Part shown: positions 42,230-50,417 of the stretch, in pieces
Position numbering within the stretch: position 1 is the stretch's first letter
Layout of the letters: every line of letters begins with the position of its first letter
Assembly (NCBI GenBank): GCA_016871335.1
Contig: VFZF01000005.1
Coordinates: 1 to 64,000, forward strand
Length of the DNA: 64,000 bases
Direction: 5' to 3'
Source: Acidimicrobiia bacterium
Lineage (GTDB): Bacteria; Acidobacteriota; Vicinamibacteria; Vicinamibacterales; SCN-69-37
Position numbers and translations under genes: made by a program
Notes under the pieces: model-generated
What the model was told of the DNA's origin: nothing
The model's database searches: none
Seen by the model: only the letters and a program-made list of their open reading frames with translations

Positions 42230-42781
42230 TCAGTCCAGCGCGAGCAGCCGGCGGCCACCGCGATACACCCAGAACAGGCCGGCCATCTGCACCACATGGT
42301 AGAGGTCGTTGTGATTGAAGTGCTGGTGGCACGACACCTTCGTCACAAGCAGGATCACGCCGACGATGGTGATGCCATACCCAAGGGCGAGCCACCGGCG
42401 GCCCTGGGATACCTGCGCAGGCCCCCTGCCAACCCAGGGGGCCCTACTGCGGGTCTCAACCACGGGCCGCAGGGATACCCAGATACTCGCGGCGACGATC
42501 AGCGCAACGCCCACCGCAATCGACCAGACGGTGAGGGTCCAGACATCGGCCCAGGCGTCACCGAGGGGCCGACGAAATCCATGGGACGTGCCGCCGGCAA
42601 ACGATGCCACGGCCACGGTGGCAAACCCGGCCAGATACAGCCGGGCCGACGGAACCGGCACCTCCCCCCGATCGACGATCGCGCGTCGGAGCGACACGAC
42701 GTGCGCAACACACTGAAGAGCCATGGCATAGTCGGTCAGCGTGGTGGTCGGTTCGGCAATCACGGCCTGATGATGGTACAT
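42230..42781 (-). CDS. Membrane protein of unknown family (DUF6962-like)
   Basis: A 183-residue protein with an N-terminal TLTDYAMALQCVAHVVSLRR and four to five hydrophobic segments, including a conserved-looking GGTSHGF after the second and a His-rich SCHQHFNHNDLYHVVQMAG near the end. The HxxFNHNDLYHVVQ pattern suggests a metal or haem site in the membrane. It resembles small integral proteins of the DUF6962 type from memory only. A 9-bp perfect hairpin (42420-42428/42435-42443) lies in its coding region. It starts at ATG 42781 and leads into aat. Confidence 0.65.
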   Translation of the reverse strand: MYHHQAVIAEPTTTLTDYAMALQCVAHVVSLRRAIVDRGEVPVPSARLYLAGFATVAVASFAGGTSHGFRRPLGDAWADVWTLTVWSIAVGVALIVAASIWVSLRPVVETRSRAPWVGRGPAQVSQGRRWLALGYGITIVGVILLVTKVSCHQHFNHNDLYHVVQMAGLFWVYRGGRRLLALD

Positions 42782-42861
42782 CCGGCATGGCCCTCGTGTG
42801 TGCACCGGGCGGGAGCACGCCGGCCCTGCCTCCGGCGTATGATCCCGACCGAGGAGGCGAC

Positions 42862-43656
42862 ATGCGATCAGAAACACGTGGTGCGTGTGCGGCGGCAGCT
42901 GTCGTCGCAGGGGCGGCAGCGATGCTTGTCGCCGCGCAAGCGCCGGTCGGGTACACGGACACGCCGATGCAGCCGGATGGACGGTGGCGTGTGCACGATG
43001 GCACACGCCCGCAGCCGATGATGGTCGCGCCGGGACCGAACGCAGGGTTTGCGACAGCGCCGGCGGATGCGACCGTCCTGCTCGGCCCGGAAGTCGGACT
43101 GTCGGCATGGCAACGTGTCGGCGGCGGCGCGGTGACCTGGCAGGTCGATGGCGGGATTGCCCAGACCGGACGAGGCACGATCGAAACCAAGGCGACGTTT
43201 GGGGACGTGCAGTTGCACGTCGAGTTTGCGACGCCGTCGGAGGTCAAGGGCGACAGTCAGGGCCGCGGCAACAGCGGCGTGTATCTGGCCGGGGCCTTCG
43301 AGATTCAGGTGCTCGACAGCTACAACAACCCGACCTATCCGGACGGACAAGCGGCGGCGATGTACGGGCAGTTCCCGCCACTGGTCAACGCGTCACGCCC
43401 ACCCGGCGAGTGGCAGGCCTACGACATCACGTTCACGGCACCACGGTTCTCCGGCGACACGCTGGTGCAGCCGGCCATCGTGACCGTGTACCACAACGGG
43501 ATCCTCGTGCACCACGCGCGCCCGTTCTGGGGCCCCACCGCCCACCGCATGATCGCGCCGTACACCCCGGCCTCTGCACGAGGGAGCATCCGGTTGCAGG
43601 ACCACCAGAATCCGGTCCGCTACCGCAACATCTGGGTGCGGCAGATACAACCCTGA
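42862..43656 (+). CDS. DUF1080 / 3-keto-disaccharide hydrolase domain protein
   Basis: A 264-residue exported protein with a concanavalin-like fold: signal peptide, then VQLHVEFATPSEVKGDSQGR, GNSGVYLAGAFEIQVLDSYN, EWQAYDITFTAPRF and SIRLQDHQNPVRYRNIWVR. These are the DUF1080 hallmark blocks (QGRGNSGVYL, EIQVLDSY, LQDHGNPVxYRNIWV). Some members hydrolyse 3-ketoglycosides. The neighbouring GMC dehydrogenase, which may make 3-keto sugars, and a VOC protein fit such a pathway. A GGAGG ribosome site precedes ATG 42862. Confidence 0.9.
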   Translation: MRSETRGACAAAAVVAGAAAMLVAAQAPVGYTDTPMQPDGRWRVHDGTRPQPMMVAPGPNAGFATAPADATVLLGPEVGLSAWQRVGGGAVTWQVDGGIAQTGRGTIETKATFGDVQLHVEFATPSEVKGDSQGRGNSGVYLAGAFEIQVLDSYNNPTYPDGQAAAMYGQFPPLVNASRPPGEWQAYDITFTAPRFSGDTLVQPAIVTVYHNGILVHHARPFWGPTAHRMIAPYTPASARGSIRLQDHQNPVRYRNIWVRQIQP

Positions 43657-43675
43657 ACTCGCACTTGTCTTGGGG

Positions 43676-43745
43676 CACAACGAGACATGGAGGCACGGAG
43701 GGTGTGGATTCCCACTCAACCCAAGTACCTCCACGTCTCGCTGTG
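43676..43745. repeat. Palindromic repeat, family A copy 2
   Basis: The left arm CACAACGAGACATGGAGG and the right arm CCTCCACGTCTCGCTGTG are complementary with two mismatches; about 34 nt separate them. It lies between the DUF1080 gene and the GMC oxidoreductase gene, so it would be in the leader of the latter. Confidence 0.88.
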
Positions 43746-43790
43746 CATCCCACGACAGCGGCCTACATACAGCAGCGATACAATTGCCTG

Positions 43791-45305
43791 GTGACCGCGG
43801 CGCCGAACCAGTTCGACATCATCATCATCGGCAGCGGCGCGGGCGGCGGCACGGTCGCACACGAACTGGCGGGGCACGATGCCAGGGTTCTTGTCCTCGA
43901 GCGCGGGGACCACATCCCGCAGGAAGACGGCAACCGCGACCCGGCTGTGGTGTGGGGCGAACTGCGCTACCGCACGCGGGAGACGTGGCTCGACGGCGAC
44001 GGCAAGGCGTTTGTCCCCTACTCGCATTACAACGTCGGCGGCAACAGCAAGTTCTGGGGCAGCGCGCTGTTCCGTCTGCGCAAGGAGGACTTCGGCGCGG
44101 TCGAACACATCGACGGCACCTCGCCGGCGTGGCCGATCACCTCCGAGGATCTGGCCCCGTGGTATGACCGCGCGGAGCGGCTGTATCACGTGCACGGTCA
44201 GACCGGCGACGACCCGACCGAGGGTGATCGTCCGCCGTATCCCTTCGCACCGATCGCGCATGCGCCGCTGATGGCCGAACTGGTCGACGGGATGCGCAAG
44301 CAGGGACTGCGCCCGTTCCATCTCCCCCTCGGCCTCATCAAGCCCGGCGAACCTGGCGGCTGCACGTTGTGCGCGTTCTGCAACTCGTTCCCGTGCCAGT
44401 TCCACACGAAGAGCGACGCGGAGGTCTGCGCCCTCAAGCCGTCGCTCACCCACTCGAACATCACCCTCTGGACCAACGCGTTCGCGGAACGGCTCATCAC
44501 CGATCCGTCGGGAAAACACGTCGTCGCCGTTGACGTGCGGCGCAACGGCGCACTCGAACGGCTGACCGCGTCACGCTTCATCGTGTCGTGTGGAGCCGCC
44601 AACTCTGCCGCGCTGCTGTTGCGCTCGAAGAACGACGCCCATCCGCATGGGCTCGCCAATTCATCCGGACTCGTCGGCCGCCGCTACATGGCGCATCTGG
44701 CGACGATGATGGAGGCGGTGCATCCGTTTCGCATCAACCGCACGGTGTTCCAGAAGACGGTCGCCATCAACGATTTTTATTTCGCCGGACCGCGGTCGCC
44801 CTATCCACTCGGGCAGATTCAATCGCAGGGCCGCGCCTACGCGGTGCAAGCCAAGACGGTGGTCCCATGGATTCCGAACTGGATGTATGAAGCCTTCATG
44901 GCGCGGGCCGTCGACTGGCTCGCCATGACCGAGGACCTGCCGGTCCGCGACAACCGCGTCACCGTGGATGCAAACGGCGGGATTCAACTGCACTACCGAC
45001 CCAACAACGTCCGCGCGCACAAACAGCTCGTCGCGGAAGCGAAGAAGATGCTGCGTGACCTGGGCTACTGGGGTGTGGTGGGCTACTCCCACAACCGGTC
45101 GAACACCACCCATCAATGTGGCACACTCTGTTTCGGCACGGACCCGGCGCACTCGGTACTCGATCCGTTCTGCCGTACACACGACATCAGGAATCTGTTC
45201 GTCGTGGATGCCTCGTTCTTCCCATCGTCAGCCGCGGTGAACCCGGCGCTGACGGTGATCGCGCAGGCCCTGCGCGCGTCGGCACATCTTGTGGAGACCT
45301 TATGA
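43791..45305 (+). CDS. GMC-family FAD oxidoreductase
   Basis: A 504-residue flavoprotein. The FAD-binding motif is IIIIGSGAGGGTVAHELAG near residue 9; HYNVGGNSKFWGSALFRLR follows. A Cys-rich insert GGCTLCAFCNSFPCQFHTKS lies near residue 186, as in one bacterial subgroup. The C-terminal His/Asn active site is in NTTHQCGTLCFGTDP and AVNPALTVIAQALRAS. Relatives oxidise sugars (for example glucoside 3-dehydrogenases) or choline. With DUF1080 upstream, sugar C3 oxidation is the favoured guess. GTG 43791 is the only plausible start after the family A repeat. Confidence 0.92.
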   Translation: MTAAPNQFDIIIIGSGAGGGTVAHELAGHDARVLVLERGDHIPQEDGNRDPAVVWGELRYRTRETWLDGDGKAFVPYSHYNVGGNSKFWGSALFRLRKEDFGAVEHIDGTSPAWPITSEDLAPWYDRAERLYHVHGQTGDDPTEGDRPPYPFAPIAHAPLMAELVDGMRKQGLRPFHLPLGLIKPGEPGGCTLCAFCNSFPCQFHTKSDAEVCALKPSLTHSNITLWTNAFAERLITDPSGKHVVAVDVRRNGALERLTASRFIVSCGAANSAALLLRSKNDAHPHGLANSSGLVGRRYMAHLATMMEAVHPFRINRTVFQKTVAINDFYFAGPRSPYPLGQIQSQGRAYAVQAKTVVPWIPNWMYEAFMARAVDWLAMTEDLPVRDNRVTVDANGGIQLHYRPNNVRAHKQLVAEAKKMLRDLGYWGVVGYSHNRSNTTHQCGTLCFGTDPAHSVLDPFCRTHDIRNLFVVDASFFPSSAAVNPALTVIAQALRASAHLVETL

Positions 45306-45814
45306 GAGCACGCTCGTTCAGTCACGTCGGCATTACGGTGTCGGACTTCAACACGGCGGTGAAGTTCTACTGGGAGGTGTTCGGCTGCCCACTGGTCGCG
45401 GCCGGCGACACGCCCCCGTCACGCATCAAGGCGTTTTTCGGAGTCGACGCGCAGGATCCGACGTTGAAGATCGGCTGGATTCGCGCGCCTGGTGGCGGCG
45501 TCATGGAGATCTTCGAATTCAAGCCGCAACTGCCGCTCGAGCCGATCACCTGGCACCGCGTCGGCATCACCCACATTTCCTTCAACGTGAAGAACTGCCA
45601 CAAGTGGCACGACTACCTCGTCAGCAAAGGCGTGGAGATCGTCAGCAAACCCGAGCAATCACCCCGCGGCCACTGGTTCTTCTTCGTGAAGGACATGGAC
45701 GGCAATCTGATCGAGTTGATCGACCTGCGCATCCGTCACTACGTGCTCAACTGGCTCGGGCCGCTCGGCGGGGTTCTGTTCAGGCGCGGGATGTATAAGA
45801 AGTATTACGAGTAG
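45302..45814 (+). CDS. VOC-superfamily (glyoxalase/dioxygenase-fold) protein
   Basis: A 170-residue VOC protein: HVGITVSDFNTAVKFYWEVF, a middle MEIFEFKPQLPLEP, HISFNVKNCHKWHDYLVSKG, and WFFFVKDMDGNLIELIDLR. Likely metal ligands are His near residue 8 and Glu in MEIFEF and NLIELID. The reaction is unknown; it could be an epimerase, isomerase or hydrolase. The ATG overlaps the GMC stop (ATGA), so the two are coupled and probably act on the same product. The stop TAG is followed shortly by a family A palindrome. Confidence 0.88.
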   Translation: MRARSFSHVGITVSDFNTAVKFYWEVFGCPLVAAGDTPPSRIKAFFGVDAQDPTLKIGWIRAPGGGVMEIFEFKPQLPLEPITWHRVGITHISFNVKNCHKWHDYLVSKGVEIVSKPEQSPRGHWFFFVKDMDGNLIELIDLRIRHYVLNWLGPLGGVLFRRGMYKKYYE

Positions 45815-45824
45815 TGCAATTAGT

Positions 45825-45900
45825 CACAACGAGACATGGAGGGCTGAGAGGTTGTTTTTCTTTAAGAACAAGAACTCCCAGTTCTCCATATCTCGCTGTG
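45825..45900. repeat. Palindromic repeat, family A copy 3
   Basis: CACAACGAGACATGGAG on the left and CTCCATATCTCGCTGTG on the right, about 42 nt apart. The middle contains a second inverted pair (CTTTAAGAACAAGAACTCC region). It sits 8 nt after the VOC stop, in the convergent gap with the phosphatidyltransferase gene. Confidence 0.88.
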
Positions 45901-45911
45901 ATTTCAGCTCT

Positions 45912-45934
45912 GGCGCGCTCAAGTTCAGCGCGCC
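45912..45934. repeat. Hairpin GGCGCGCT-CAAGTTC-AGCGCGCC (family J), copy 1
   Basis: A perfect 8-bp stem with a 7-nt loop abuts the stop codon of the CDP-alcohol phosphatidyltransferase gene, which reads leftward and ends at 45935. Copies with the same plan are at 55988-56010 and 59550-59572. No T-run follows on either strand. Confidence 0.85.
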
Positions 45935-46678
45935 CTACGTACGCGATTTCAGCGTGCCTGCAATCGCCGACGTCCGGTAGACCGCAGTGCCCAGCGCACC
46001 CACCGCGATGAGTGTCACCGCGTAGAGGAGCAGCGTGCCTGGCGCCCAACCGAATTGTGACGCGGCGGAGGCGTCGAACAGGCCCGCGAGTGCGAGGACG
46101 ACGAGCCGTTCGGCGCGTTGCATGACGCCGCCGGCGCCGGTGACGCCTACCGCTTCGCCGCGCGCGCGTGTGTAACTCACCAGCAACGACGCGCTGATGG
46201 CCAGCAGCGAAATTGCAGCGCCGGCACGTGTATCCGACAACAGCCAGGCGACGCCGACAAACGCGAAGACCTCGGCGAATCGATCCAGCGTCGAGTCCAT
46301 GAACGCGCCGTAGTCGTTGGCGATGCCGCGCGCGCGGGCGATGCGGCCATCAAAAATGTCGGCCAGCCCGCCGAACAACACCATCCAGCCGCCGACGGAC
46401 AACTCCCCCACCGCAAACGCCCAGCCGGCCGCCGCACCGAACGCCACGCCGAGATAGTTGAAGACGTCAGGCGAAATTCCGGCGCGAATGACGACACGTT
46501 CGACCGGACCGATCGCCCACATCAACCAGTCGCGCACCCAGAAGCCAAGCAACACCGAGGCCGACCGGCGCGCCACATCGGCGTCCATCGGCTGGCCCCG
46601 CCGCAGCAGGGCAAACACAGGCATTGAGGCCAGTGCAGCGGCCACAAGGGTCAGGGCGATGGTGTCGACAGTCGTCAC
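45935..46678 (-). CDS. CDP-alcohol phosphatidyltransferase
   Basis: A 247-residue integral membrane enzyme with about seven helices. The CDP-alcohol phosphotransferase motif is complete: D-I-F-D-G-R-I-A-R, then eight residues, G-A-F-M-D-S-T-L-D. It exchanges CMP of a CDP-activated lipid for an alcohol headgroup. The headgroup (glycerol-phosphate, serine, inositol-phosphate) cannot be told. It follows the Tam41-like gene by 6 bp and PlsC further up, so one operon could make phosphatidic acid, activate it and add the headgroup. A family J hairpin follows the stop. Confidence 0.92.
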   Translation of the reverse strand: MTTVDTIALTLVAAALASMPVFALLRRGQPMDADVARRSASVLLGFWVRDWLMWAIGPVERVVIRAGISPDVFNYLGVAFGAAAGWAFAVGELSVGGWMVLFGGLADIFDGRIARARGIANDYGAFMDSTLDRFAEVFAFVGVAWLLSDTRAGAAISLLAISASLLVSYTRARGEAVGVTGAGGVMQRAERLVVLALAGLFDASAASQFGWAPGTLLLYAVTLIAVGALGTAVYRTSAIAGTLKSRT

Positions 46679-46684
46679 GGCGTC

Positions 46685-47626
46685 CTATTGTCGCTTCTGC
46701 GGCCGGGTCCGGATGAACCGAATCACGCGCGGCCACAAAAAGATGAGCGGCCACCGCCGCTCCCGGTCGGTCAGTTCGACTTTGGCGTTCCCGCTCCGCT
46801 CCACCTTGCGCACGATGTAGTCCAGCCAGCCCTCGTAGAGGACAACGTGTTTCAGGAGACGGACGGTGGCGCGGACCTTGCTGTGGTGGAAGTAGAGCGT
46901 GATGCGCAGGCGGTCCCACGCTGTGGGCCGCACAGCCAGGCGATAGCGGTCGGGTCCATCTGCCGCCAGTTGTCCCTGCGACACGAACCGGTCAAGGACG
47001 GCCTGATACACGGGCCCCAGCGTCTCCCGCTGCGCGGCCGCGAGGGTGCGTGAGTGGTCGGCCGCTTCGGGGCGGATTTCGCCCGACAGCGACCGCCGCA
47101 GGGCCGCCGTCAGATAGTCCTCGACCGAAAACTGATCGGGAAGGGTTGGCGCGACCCACACCAGCGTGTGCGCCCGCACCGACGCAAGTGCCGCTTGCAC
47201 CCGCGCCATCGCCGCCTCGTCGCGCACCCAGCTGACCAGCACGTGCTGCATCAAACGGCCCTGGCAGAAGTGATCCCACGCCCGGGGAGAACAGGCCCAC
47301 TCCAGGTGGGCCAGGGACACGACGCAGCACTTCGCCCGACGAACGGCTCCGTTCCCGAGCGGCTGATTCACCGCGATGACGTTCGGGGGCAGACGGTTCG
47401 CGAGGGCGGTGGCCAACCCCGGCCCGTAGCTTGTGCCGATGCGGGCCTTCAGCGACGTATACGCGTCGCGATACCGGTCAACAATCACAAAAAAATCGAA
47501 GGCGCTGTCGGCCGACGGCCGTCGCCCCTGGGCGTGGGATCCGTAGTGGATCACGGCCACGGTGGAGGGGCCAAAGGCCTCCGCCAGAAACGCCGACAGG
47601 TCCGTCGTCAGGGCGTCAGGCTGCAT
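46685..47626 (-). CDS. Tam41/MMP37-like CDP-diacylglycerol synthase (putative)
   Basis: A 313-residue soluble protein with a nucleotidyltransferase loop HYGSHAQG near residue 28 and an acidic strand SAFDFFVIVD. It then has GRLMQHVLVSWV and LPDQFSVEDYLTAALRRSLS, then GEIRPEAADHSRTLAAAQRE and PVYQAVLDRF. The order YGSxxxxQ, DFxxxV, GRLxxxV, LPxxF, LSxxGExR, LYxxxL follows mitochondrial Tam41, which makes CDP-DAG. Its place between plsC and a CDP-alcohol phosphatidyltransferase fits the same reaction and would replace membrane CdsA. The match is judged from motif order, not from a search. ATG 47626 overlaps the plsC stop by 11 bp. Confidence 0.65.
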   Translation of the reverse strand: MQPDALTTDLSAFLAEAFGPSTVAVIHYGSHAQGRRPSADSAFDFFVIVDRYRDAYTSLKARIGTSYGPGLATALANRLPPNVIAVNQPLGNGAVRRAKCCVVSLAHLEWACSPRAWDHFCQGRLMQHVLVSWVRDEAAMARVQAALASVRAHTLVWVAPTLPDQFSVEDYLTAALRRSLSGEIRPEAADHSRTLAAAQRETLGPVYQAVLDRFVSQGQLAADGPDRYRLAVRPTAWDRLRITLYFHHSKVRATVRLLKHVVLYEGWLDYIVRKVERSGNAKVELTDRERRWPLIFLWPRVIRFIRTRPQKRQ

Positions 47627-48416
47627 GGGACCGCCGCATGTCGCTGAGCGCGTCGATCATGCGCGTCCGGAGTTGATCCACAAAGGCCGGAATTTCCGTC
47701 TTGTCCGCAGGAGGGTCAAACGGGCCGAGCACCCGGGCTCTGGCCCGGACGTTCGAGAGGTTCAGGAACGTGTCTTTGACGGTGCGGGACTTCCACATGC
47801 CGTCGGCCACGATGCAGTAGACGGGCACGCGGGCGCGGCTGAGGGCGACCTGTAGGCCGCCGGGCATAAACGGCAGGATTTCCCCGTCGCGGGTGCGGTG
47901 GCCCTCCGGGAAGATCAGCATGGACGTCTCGCCGGCTTCCGTGCGGGCGGCAGCGTCCAACACACCGGCCAGATCGGCCTTCCGGTCCTCCTTGCGCTGG
48001 GAGACCAGCGGATTCCGGGCGGCGCGAAGGTAAACTGATACGCCCGGAATGCCCCTGGCATACCGGCGTCGAGCGGGAATCAGGGGCAGGGGGCCCAGCA
48101 TCAGCGCTAACCCGATGGGAATATCGATTATCGACTGATGGTTCATAATGACTATACAACTCTGGGGGGCGATGGCCCCCTCGACTGTCACGCGGACGCC
48201 ACCAAGGACCCGTAGCAGGCGAAGGGTAATCCGGGCCTGCAGCCGGACCCAGGAGGCGAAGAGACGGGACGCGGACCTGGGCCTGCACCACGACAGCGGC
48301 ACAATGACAATACGCTGCAGCAGGCCCATGAAGAAGATCAGATAGAGCAGAAAGACGAACAGAAAGACCGCACTTCGGGCCGCGGCAGGGTAAGGGTTTC
48401 GGCGGAGATCATTCAT
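47616..48416 (-). CDS. 1-acyl-sn-glycerol-3-phosphate acyltransferase (PlsC family)
   Basis: A 266-residue membrane-attached acyltransferase. Two hydrophobic segments (SAVFLFVFLLYLIFFMGLL and neighbouring) come first, then the HX4D motif in MNHQSIIDIPI, then IFPEGHRTRDGEILPFMPGG, the substrate phosphate motif. It makes phosphatidic acid from lysophosphatidic acid. It heads the operon with the Tam41-like gene and the phosphatidyltransferase. ATG 48416 lies on the opposite strand to, and overlaps by two bases, the ATG of the divergent alpha-oxoamine synthase; a GTG at 48440 is an alternative start. Confidence 0.92.
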   Translation of the reverse strand: MNDLRRNPYPAAARSAVFLFVFLLYLIFFMGLLQRIVIVPLSWCRPRSASRLFASWVRLQARITLRLLRVLGGVRVTVEGAIAPQSCIVIMNHQSIIDIPIGLALMLGPLPLIPARRRYARGIPGVSVYLRAARNPLVSQRKEDRKADLAGVLDAAARTEAGETSMLIFPEGHRTRDGEILPFMPGGLQVALSRARVPVYCIVADGMWKSRTVKDTFLNLSNVRARARVLGPFDPPADKTEIPAFVDQLRTRMIDALSDMRRSHAA

Positions 48417-49728
48417 GGCAAGTGACAGTAAAGGCACCACAGTAACGCCCCCTCAGACGGTGGCACAGGGCGCGGCGGTTCGGGCCGATCACGATTACGA
48501 CTACAGCAATTTCTATTATTCCTCCAGCGACGACCTCTTCGCGATCTTCGGACCGTACGACGATTGGTGGTACGGCAGCGCCCGAAACAACGGCTATTAC
48601 CTGTTCTCCCAGCCGATGTCGACGAAGCCGGGACCGGAGATCAACCTCGAGGACCAGCTGACCCACGAACACCGGGACATGCTGAACCTGGCGTCCTACA
48701 ACTACCTCGGCCTGTCGTATCACCCCGAAGTCGTGGCGGCGGCCAAGTCGGCGCTCGATCACTACGGGCTCGGCGCGGCCGGCTCTCCCATCCTCAGCGG
48801 CACCATGGACCTCCACATGACGCTGGAGAAGGAGCTCGCGGCGTTCAAGAAGAAGCCCGCGGCGATGGTGTTTGCCACCGGCTACAGCACCAACGTCGGC
48901 CTGCTCTCCGCCCTGCTCCGTCCGGGCGACTGGGCGATCATGGACCAGAACGTCCACGCCAGCATCGTGGACGGCGTGATCATGTCGAAGGCCAACGCGC
49001 GGTTCTTCCGACACAACCAGCCGGGCGATCTCGAGAAGAAGCTCAAGGGCACCACCGGCAAGAAGCTCGTCATCGTCGAAGGCGTGTATTCGATGGACGG
49101 CGACACGGCCCGGCTGCCGGAACTGGTGGCGATCGCGAAGGCGGCGGGCGCGCGCGTGATGATCGACGAGGCGCACTCGACGTTCGTCTACGGCGACAAT
49201 GGCCGCGGCGTCGCCGAGTCGTTCGAGATGGAGGACCAGATCGACATTCACGTCGGCACGTTCTCCAAGGCGCTCGGCGGCCAGGGTGGCTACGTCGCGG
49301 GGTCGCAGGGCCTCTACAACTACCTGATGGGCTTCGCGCGGTCGCGCGTGTTCTCGTGCGCACTGGCGCCGGCCGTGACGGCCGGAGTGCTCGCCGCGCT
49401 GCGTGTGGCGGCGCGCGAGCCTGAGCTGCGGACGACATTGTGGAACAACGTCGCGCACTTCCGGAAGCTCATGAGTGACGCCGGTGTGGACGTCGGTGAA
49501 TCCACGTCGCAGATCATCCCGATCATGATTCGCAACGACCGCAAGATTCTCGGAATCGCGCAGAAGTTGCAGCGCGCCGGGCTGTATCTCCAGCCCATCA
49601 TCTTCCCGGCCGTGGCCAAACACCGGTCGCGGTTCCGGGTGTCGATCTCGGCGACCCATACGCCGGAACAACTGAATCGGGCGGCCGGCATTCTTGTCGA
49701 GACGCTGCGGAGCGAGGGAATACTGTGA
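48415..49728 (+). CDS. Alpha-oxoamine synthase (serine palmitoyltransferase-like)
   Basis: A 437-residue PLP enzyme that joins an amino acid with an acyl thioester. The body has LNLASYNYLGLSYHPEVVAA, GAAGSPILSGTMDLHMTLEK, the PLP site HVGTFSKALGG (Lys), and VEGVYSMDGDTARLPELVAI. An unusual Tyr-rich head (DYDYSNFYYSSSDDLFAIFG) precedes it. It is more like serine palmitoyltransferase than BioF or 2-amino-3-ketobutyrate ligase by the length of its N-terminus; specificity is not certain. It heads an overlapping operon with an ADC-like protein, a lipid kinase and a dehydrogenase. A GGCGGAG ribosome site supports ATG 48415. Confidence 0.85.
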   Translation: MASDSKGTTVTPPQTVAQGAAVRADHDYDYSNFYYSSSDDLFAIFGPYDDWWYGSARNNGYYLFSQPMSTKPGPEINLEDQLTHEHRDMLNLASYNYLGLSYHPEVVAAAKSALDHYGLGAAGSPILSGTMDLHMTLEKELAAFKKKPAAMVFATGYSTNVGLLSALLRPGDWAIMDQNVHASIVDGVIMSKANARFFRHNQPGDLEKKLKGTTGKKLVIVEGVYSMDGDTARLPELVAIAKAAGARVMIDEAHSTFVYGDNGRGVAESFEMEDQIDIHVGTFSKALGGQGGYVAGSQGLYNYLMGFARSRVFSCALAPAVTAGVLAALRVAAREPELRTTLWNNVAHFRKLMSDAGVDVGESTSQIIPIMIRNDRKILGIAQKLQRAGLYLQPIIFPAVAKHRSRFRVSISATHTPEQLNRAAGILVETLRSEGIL

Positions 49729-50417
49729 ATCCAGGTCAGGTGCAATACGACTACCGCCACGCGATCGGCGGTTTCTTCGAATTTCCGACGGAAAACGCGC
49801 GCAAGCTGCTGCCGCCCCACCTCCACCCGGTGGAGCCGCACCACGGCCAGAGCGTCCTCTCGGTGATGGCGTTCGACTTCACGGCCGGCTCGGTGGACAA
49901 CATCGGCCCGTACGGTGAACTGGTGCTGTCGGTCCACGTCGCCCCACGAATCGAAGCGGGTCGGCCGATGGCCCGCGCCGCGTTTTACCCGTTCCTGGTG
50001 GGCACGACGACGAAGGAGTCGCGTGAACACGCCATCGCGCGTTGGCACCTGCCGCATTTCCCGCACAACATCGACATGAACGTCACCATCGGGGCACGTG
50101 ACATCACCGTGGGGGCGGCGCACGGCGGGGCGCCCATTCTCGACCTCCACATCACCGACTACCAGTGGGAGACCGTCGAGCACTACTACCAGGCCTACAT
50201 GCACGACGCATCCGGGTCGTACATGGCGACAATGGCGCTGCGCGGCAGGTTCAGCGAAAACGAGGAGGAACGCGGCGGCATCACGCTGCATCCCCACGCC
50301 TTCACAGCCGGCCTCGACATCGACGGAGTGAACACCACGCCGTTCCGCGAACTGTGGATGCGCGACGGCACGCAGACGTTCGACCCGCTCGAGACGCTGC
50401 AGCCCGGCGTCCGCTGA
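49725..50417 (+). CDS. Acetoacetate-decarboxylase-like protein
   Basis: A 230-residue protein of the acetoacetate decarboxylase fold: YDYRHAIGGFFEFPTENARK, LLPPHLHPVEPHHGQSVLSV, YGELVLSVHVAPRIEAG, then FPHNIDMNVTIGARDITVGA. The catalytic Lys of true ADC (in an E-x-x-x-x-K segment) is not obvious, so decarboxylase activity is doubtful. It may bind or process the beta-keto product of the upstream synthase. The start GTG at 49725 overlaps the synthase stop (GTGA), and the stop overlaps the kinase ATG (TGATG). Confidence 0.75.
   Translation: MNPGQVQYDYRHAIGGFFEFPTENARKLLPPHLHPVEPHHGQSVLSVMAFDFTAGSVDNIGPYGELVLSVHVAPRIEAGRPMARAAFYPFLVGTTTKESREHAIARWHLPHFPHNIDMNVTIGARDITVGAAHGGAPILDLHITDYQWETVEHYYQAYMHDASGSYMATMALRGRFSENEEERGGITLHPHAFTAGLDIDGVNTTPFRELWMRDGTQTFDPLETLQPGVR

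Noticed and set aside
42420-42443. 9-bp hairpin in the membrane-protein gene considered as another inserted palindrome
   Set aside because: Short, GC-only stem that could arise by chance in this base composition; mentioned under the gene only.
48415-49728. The alpha-oxoamine synthase as a plain 2-amino-3-ketobutyrate CoA ligase pairing with the SDR threonine dehydrogenase
   Set aside because: Not excluded, but its long Tyr-rich N-terminus and its own overlapping operon with a lipid kinase fit an SPT-like role better, and the dehydrogenase gene is on the other strand some 3 kb away.
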